Positions 59,860-64,000 of a stretch of 64,000 bases of DNA are shown one piece after another. Position 1 is the first letter of the stretch; each line of letters begins with the position of its first letter. The stretch covers positions 248,001 to 312,000 of the forward strand of contig BCIV01000004.1 of NCBI GenBank assembly GCA_001600055.1, written 5' to 3'. A program made the position numbers and the translations under genes. This DNA is from Filobasidium wieringae. Its lineage: Eukaryota; Basidiomycota; Tremellomycetes; Filobasidiales; Filobasidiaceae. The notes beneath the pieces are model-generated. The model made no database searches, was not told the DNA's origin, and saw nothing but the letters and a program-made list of their open reading frames with translations.

Positions 59860-60776
59860 TCAGTAAGAGGCAATTCCCTTGGATCTGCGGTGATGAGTGT
59901 GAAAAGGATGAGGACGAGGACGAGGACGAGGACGAAGAGTATGGTACGAATAGACGCACTTGAAGAACTCGTTCCACTGCTGGTCGTTCCAGCTGCTGGA
60001 GACGGACGATTCGAACAATCCGTTGACGAGGGCCGAGGGCTAGTATTGGTGCGGATGGTCGCGTCGGATATGCATAGGTGATGAGTGAAGACGAGCCGAC
60101 TTACGGTGACGTGGATGCCGTTCTGCCTTCCGAGCTTTACAAAGTATTTCAAGTCGTTCGTGACGTCCGTCCTAGAAGAAATCAGGGATTGTCAATCGCG
60201 ATCGTGTATCAGTTGCAAAGCTCGACTGACCCGGCATTGGGAGAACTATCCTGAACGCTGATCAACGCTCGAACCTCGCCCACGGCCTTGCTGACGGGTC
60301 CCTTGATGGCTTCCTGTTCCTGCAAGACGTCTCCGGCCAACTTGGCCAACTCGTCCCGGACCTGTTCGGGGGTCTTGTTCTTGACCGGGTTATCGAACCA
60401 GGCCTCTTGCTCCTTCATCAGTTTGACCCAGTAAGCCCACCAAATGGCGGGGGAACTGCCGGAGGAGGACTTGCCGAAAGCGAGGGCGGCCTCGACGGGG
60501 AAGGTTCCCGCGGCGTGCCAGGGCTGGTTGTAGGGTCGGATGAGGAGGGTGACCGATTTGGAGAGGGGCGAGGACGAGTCGAGGAGGGTGGGTACGAGTT
60601 TCTCGTTGATCGCCAGGGTCAGCTTTTTGGAGAACGGACAGAGAATGTCGAGCCAGCTGTAAAGGGGGTCGGGGTGAGTGTTGCGGTTGGAGATGTGTCA
60701 GCGCTTGAACGTACAGCTCGAGTGTGTTGGGTCCATGCCCGATGCGAGTAAATGCGAGGGAGGGTTGCAGGGCCAT
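59860..60776 (-). CDS. Thioredoxin-fold (DsbA-like) protein
   Basis: Five exons (60776-60715, 60656-60231, 60171-60105, 60039-59948, 59884-59860) give 223 aa. A beta strand leads to LWLDILCPFSKK, the place of the active site in DsbA-like thioredoxins; there is only one cysteine, so a disulfide exchange role is unlikely. RPYNQPWHAAGTFPVEAALA and an all-helical insertion (TPEQVRDELAKLAG) follow. The C-terminal half has HVTPSALVNGLFESSVSSSW, including a cis-proline-like position. The fold is shared by glutathione transferase kappa and HCCA isomerase-like proteins, so the enzyme activity is open. The last intron (59885-59947) is 63 nt with no stop codon, with a gaggac microsatellite in it. No functional partner is adjacent. 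Confidence 0.65.
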
Positions 60777-61434
60777 GTTTAGTGGGTTGAAAGGGTAGCG
60801 GTGGCAGAAGATCGTGAAGGTCGTGAAAGTCGAGAGTGAAGTAGGTGTTCAGAGTTGGTGTCGATATGCGTCCTCGGATGAGTGGATTCGTCATATTGCG
60901 TGCGTGCCTCTGAGGGCGACGGGAACACAATGTCCAGGGCGCGAGGATGGACAGCGATTGCAGGTCGACTGAATATGATGGGGTCACAAGCTTGCGGCCG
61001 GGTGCTATCATATCCAACGAACTCTAACCTTTTCATGAATTCACAACATGAGGGAACGGATCATAGTGATGAGAAATCGCTCGATGAAAGTTGGCGCAAA
61101 AAGATCTGAATCCCTAGTGCGGCTTGAACGCATGACCGCACCGACCATGTTTCACTTTACCCTCTCTTGCGCTTACAGCGATACGCTCGGCCGTATTTAC
61201 AGCTAGATGCATAAAGTATGCAACAACGGCAAGATAAATCGTGTTTTTGTGAGCATGCAAAATAGGTGTCAGGTTGACTTTATACATGTTAGGCAGAGCC
61301 TGAATCGAATAGTATACAACATCGATAGATGTCAGGTTCAGATTAGGTGTAAAAAGTAGATGTCAGGCTCAATAGCTACAAACGCAAAATTCACGAAGAA
61401 AACTCCTGGCCCGGAAAAAAAAGGGCAAAAAGAC
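60777..61434. other. Intergenic region between the DsbA-like gene and the tRNA-Arg
   Basis: Promoter of the minus-strand DsbA-like gene plus AT-rich DNA. It contains a tRNA-Arg 3' fragment (separate entry) and three related copies of an agatgtcaggttc-like motif at 61264, 61327 and 61358. Confidence 0.5.
61096..61137 (-). pseudogene. Fragment of tRNA-Arg, 3' half with flank
   Basis: The segment aatccctagtgcggct followed by tgaacgcatgacc matches the acceptor and T arm of the intact tRNA-Arg at 61435-61518 with two substitutions. The match continues into the flanking gcaaaaaga run, apart from a few inserted bases. The 5' half is absent. It is a duplicated remnant, not a functional tRNA. Confidence 0.75.
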
Positions 61435-61518
61435 AATCCCTAGTGCGGCTCGAACGCACGACCCCCTGATCACAAGCAAATCTCGTAGTCAGATGCTCTA
61501 CCGCTGAGCCATAGGGAC
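61435..61518 (-). tRNA. tRNA-Arg (anticodon ACG) with intron
   Basis: The minus strand reads GTCCCTATGGCTCAGCGG at the 5' end and TAGGGAT at the 3' end. D arm GCTCAGCGGTAGAGC, anticodon stem TCTGA/TCAGG, T arm GTGCGTTCGAGCCGCAC. The anticodon ACG is at 61486-61484, followed by a short intron of about 11-12 nt. ACG would be read as ICG and decode CGU/CGC/CGA. The first pair is G-U. Its upstream DNA has been duplicated. Confidence 0.85.
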
Positions 61519-61701
61519 TTTGGTGTTCTCACCCANTCAATCACACATTCAACACCCAACCGCCACAATCCAAAGCCGACGCTTCGCCCACGCCATCGCC
61601 TCCATCAGANCTCTACCGCTGAGCCATAGGGACTTTGGTGTTCTCACCCAATCAATCACACATTCAACACCCAACCGCCACAATCCAAAGCCGACGCTTC
61701 G
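61496..61701. repeat. Direct duplication (two 91-bp copies, period 115 bp) covering the tRNA-Arg 5' end, with ambiguous bases
   Basis: Copy 1 is 61496-61586 and copy 2 is 61611-61701. They are identical except that copy 1 has an n at 61536 where copy 2 has a. Another n at 61610 lies just before copy 2. Copy 2 therefore contains only the first ~22 bp of the tRNA. The n's point to unresolved assembly at this spot. Confidence 0.9.
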
Positions 61702-61725
61702 CGTCGGCCGCCACCTGCGGTGGCG
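61690..61725. repeat. Two abutting perfect hairpins
   Basis: GCCGACGC-TTC-GCGTCGGC (61690-61708) and CGCCACC-TGC-GGTGGCG (61709-61725) are both perfect inverted repeats with 3-nt loops, joined with no spacer. They overlap the end of copy 2 of the duplication. A double hairpin like this is reminiscent of mobile GC-cluster or double-hairpin elements known from fungal organelle genomes. Confidence 0.85.
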
Positions 61726-62713
61726 CATGTGGCTCTGTCTCACAGATCCCTCAGCGCTTTTCGGGGCGCGTGGCAATATGAATGACTTCGGATCGTTCAA
61801 GTCGCTTCAGCCATGATCTCAGAACATCCCTGGGTGCTCAGACCTTGCCCTGTTATAATTCGTAGCCAACAATCAACTCGGCGGCACGCAGCGGGTGCCG
61901 AAGAGGTCAAGATGAGATGACGGGTGTGTCCGGAATCTTCTGTCCAATCTATCAAGTAAACAGATCTACTGACGTCTTTATGATCTTTTACCTCCAGAGA
62001 CGATATTCTGACAGCGGATTCCTATAGAAGTTCAAGGCAAGGTAACGCACAGAGGGGGCTCCCGTGGCCGCGCGCCTCGTCACTCTGCTCACTGAGGTAA
62101 AGTAGCTCGGGTTACCCTTACGTTCAAGTCAAAACGAAACGGCTTCGTATCCTTCCCTTATTTGCAGCGAGTAGATCGTCTACCTCCGAACGAGACACAA
62201 GGCTTCTGGCGCGAAGGATCTGCTCGATCAGATCACACCACTTTGTCTACCTTGCGCGATAGTACGGGCTCTAGCAACACCTTCCTCGAATGTCCTCGAT
62301 CATACTCGCTCCCAAATCTGGCTGACATCTGCTCGTAGGAAAAGCAATATTCCGTGAAACTTCTGACAACTCAGCTCGTGTTCAAGCACGATACACACAA
62401 GTCGCAGTCTCGTCGTTGCCGCCAAACAGGACATTCTCGCTCACGCGCGACGTCGTGACGCTCGTGTTCAGACTACAACCCGCAAACGGTACGATGTGAC
62501 GACGAGTAGAGACCAACGGCTGCGCACACCCTACCTGATACGGGATTGGACGATACGAGCTGATTCCCACGAACACGACTCGTTGGACTGAACGAACAAA
62601 TGCACTTCTGAGTCATCATCAACTATAGATACAAAGTAGGGCAGGATACAGCTTTTCATGTTTTGCGTGTATACCGCCGTGAGACGCGATCTGTCGTGTA
62701 TGGAGATCGCAGA
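61726..62713. other. Intergenic region, no gene recognised
   Basis: About 1 kb between the tRNA-Arg locus and the stop codon of the right-edge gene. No conserved frame or RNA was seen. Confidence 0.45.
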
Positions 62714-64000
62714 TTATAATGTCGGGTTGTTGTTGCCATTGCCCGTGATAGAGGTGAACCCTTTGAGAGTGGAGAACAATCGCGCACTGCGCCTTCGTTT
62801 GGGTGTATTATTAGGGCGTGCGCCCGGTGTCGCCGTCTCGTGCGATGCGAGGACGAGATTGGTGGTGATGGTGGGAGATTCGGCCAGGATAGACGGCAGT
62901 GCTTGATGTCGTTCTTCTGGGTTCGTTGGAGACCCAGGAACGGATTGTAGGGCGACGGGTATGTCGGAGGGCGTCGAGTAGACGGACGACATGAGCGTTT
63001 CAGTGTCCAACGAGTTTCTCCGGCTGTCCACCACGCCAAACTCGCTGGTGGCGACGGAAGGAGCTTTACTTCGAGCGGGTCTGTTGAACCCCATGGAAAG
63101 CAATCCAGACGAGCTCGGGCTGAGGGCAGGTGGCACGTTGGTGTACCCGGCCCCCGAAGTGTAAACGGAATGAGCGTTCGAGACGGCAAAGTACCCGTCA
63201 GTCTCGTAACCCAATCCGGGCGATTGAGAGGGTTTGCGAGTGTCTGCGAACGAGGACTTGTGTGCGGAAGGACTAGGCGGGAGAGAGTACGAGCGATCTG
63301 CTTTCGGTCGACCGAACAGGGATCCTATATTGGTCAGAGACTGTTTCCTCTTGACGATAGGGAGTGCACCATCGAGACCGGTAGACAACGATCTCACATG
63401 CGGGCGACTGCTATGCTCCGTATTGACGGGTCTATGCGGTTGCGGCTCATCGTTCAGCTTGGCAAAGCCACCCGCGGGAGGCAGGTTACTGGCTCGGGTC
63501 ACCTCGGTGGACGCGGTATGACTGCCAGACGTCGCGTTCCAACCGCTTGGCGAGCTGTCGTACATCGAGAGGGAAAGTCCTCGCTTGATGCTTCCGGCGA
63601 TACTGTTCCGCTTCACGGTAGCCACCGGAGATCCTGCGGCTTCCTTCGAGTTGGGCATGGAAATGGTACGCTGATGACCTTCATCTCGAACGTCGATATA
63701 GCTACGTCGCCTTTTCAGTACACCGGAATCGCGAAGTGATAACCGGTTACGAAGGTTTGGCGTTGTAGGAGTGGCCGGGACCATACCGGAACGTTGCTCA
63801 CCCAGCATCCTGGCCAAGCTGATCTCCTCGCTGTACACGAGGTACCCGTCGATGGTCATCCGATGTATCGGCGACGCGCGACGCAAGAGCAAGCTCATCG
63901 AACTCGAAGTTTGAAGTGCAGCTTGCCGCATGGGCGTGGACGGTGTCTGAGGTTCAGGGATGTCGTCCATATCCGGTCGAATCGATTCGTGCAACGGGGT
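62714..64000 (-). CDS. Unidentified Ser/Pro-rich protein, C-terminal part
   Basis: The frame is open to the right edge without an intron, so the 5' part lies outside. The visible ~428 codons are rich in Ser, Pro and Arg with many SP, RRxS-like and RSxS-type phosphosite patterns (RKQSLTNIG, RRNSLDTE, RRRSARLFSTL), and nothing that forms a recognisable domain. A short hydrophobic, aromatic block (RASPIHRMTIDGYLVYSEE) near 63,840 is the only segment that looks folded. Such tails occur in kinases, polarity and cell-cycle regulators, so no function is proposed. Confidence 0.6.
   Translation of the reverse strand, partial: TPLHESIRPDMDDIPEPQTPSTPMRQAALQTSSSMSLLLRRASPIHRMTIDGYLVYSEEISLARMLGEQRSGMVPATPTTPNLRNRLSLRDSGVLKRRRSYIDVRDEGHQRTISMPNSKEAAGSPVATVKRNSIAGSIKRGLSLSMYDSSPSGWNATSGSHTASTEVTRASNLPPAGGFAKLNDEPQPHRPVNTEHSSRPHVRSLSTGLDGALPIVKRKQSLTNIGSLFGRPKADRSYSLPPSPSAHKSSFADTRKPSQSPGLGYETDGYFAVSNAHSVYTSGAGYTNVPPALSPSSSGLLSMGFNRPARSKAPSVATSEFGVVDSRRNSLDTETLMSSVYSTPSDIPVALQSVPGSPTNPEERHQALPSILAESPTITTNLVLASHETATPGARPNNTPKRRRSARLFSTLKGFTSITGNGNNNPTL

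Overview
This is a gene-dense stretch of nuclear DNA from a basidiomycete yeast or yeast-like fungus, most likely a Tremellomycete (Cryptococcus/Kwoniella/Papiliotrema-like). The grounds are intron-rich genes with very short introns (mostly 45-70 nt), GTNNGT donors, CTRAC-type branch sites, promoters with GT- or CT-rich tracts, and a gene set of typical fungal housekeeping and nutrient genes. There is no sign of a plasmid, virus, transposon body, CRISPR array or bacterial operon. Exon coordinates in the entries come from reading splice sites and frame by eye; all internal phases were checked to be consistent, but no transcript data were available.

Left third (1-24,000): the 3' end of a chromatin assembly factor CAF-1 large subunit; a divergent TBC (Rab-GAP-like) protein; the retromer subunit Vps17; mitochondrial RNA helicase Suv3 (minus); a siderophore-iron transporter (minus); sterol C-5 desaturase Erg3 (minus); a YeeE/YedE-type sulfur-compound transporter (minus) that shares a short promoter with a UPF0303/DUF336 protein (plus); and one unidentified multi-exon gene.

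Middle (24,000-48,000): a Rax1-like RGS membrane protein, an ankyrin-DIL protein, an amino-acid permease with a cluster of GATA-type sites upstream, PAPS reductase and Rrs1 facing away from each other, myo-inositol oxygenase with two palindromes in its promoter, a Sur7/PalI-like tetraspan protein, an Edc1/PNRC-like decapping cofactor and an intron-containing tRNA-Tyr.

Right third (48,000-64,000): Zpr1, glutamine synthetase with a long apparent leader intron, a PLP-dependent serine/threonine dehydratase, a GPI-anchored copper radical (glyoxal-type) oxidase, a DsbA-like thioredoxin-fold protein, a tRNA-Arg locus surrounded by partial duplications, two ambiguous bases and two abutting hairpins, and the 3' part of an unidentified serine-rich protein running off the right edge.

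Functionally the genes are a mixed chromosomal neighbourhood, not a pathway cluster. Several deal with iron, sulfur and nitrogen (siderophore uptake, Erg3, YeeE/YedE, PAPS reductase, inositol oxygenase, amino-acid permease, glutamine synthetase), but spacing and orientation give no evidence of co-regulation beyond the divergent pairs. I did not find a convincing new biological system. The most unusual spots are the duplicated tRNA-Arg locus with twin hairpins, a 20-nt microexon carrying the signature of the YeeE/YedE transporter, two stop-free 63-nt introns, and the palindromes before the inositol oxygenase gene.
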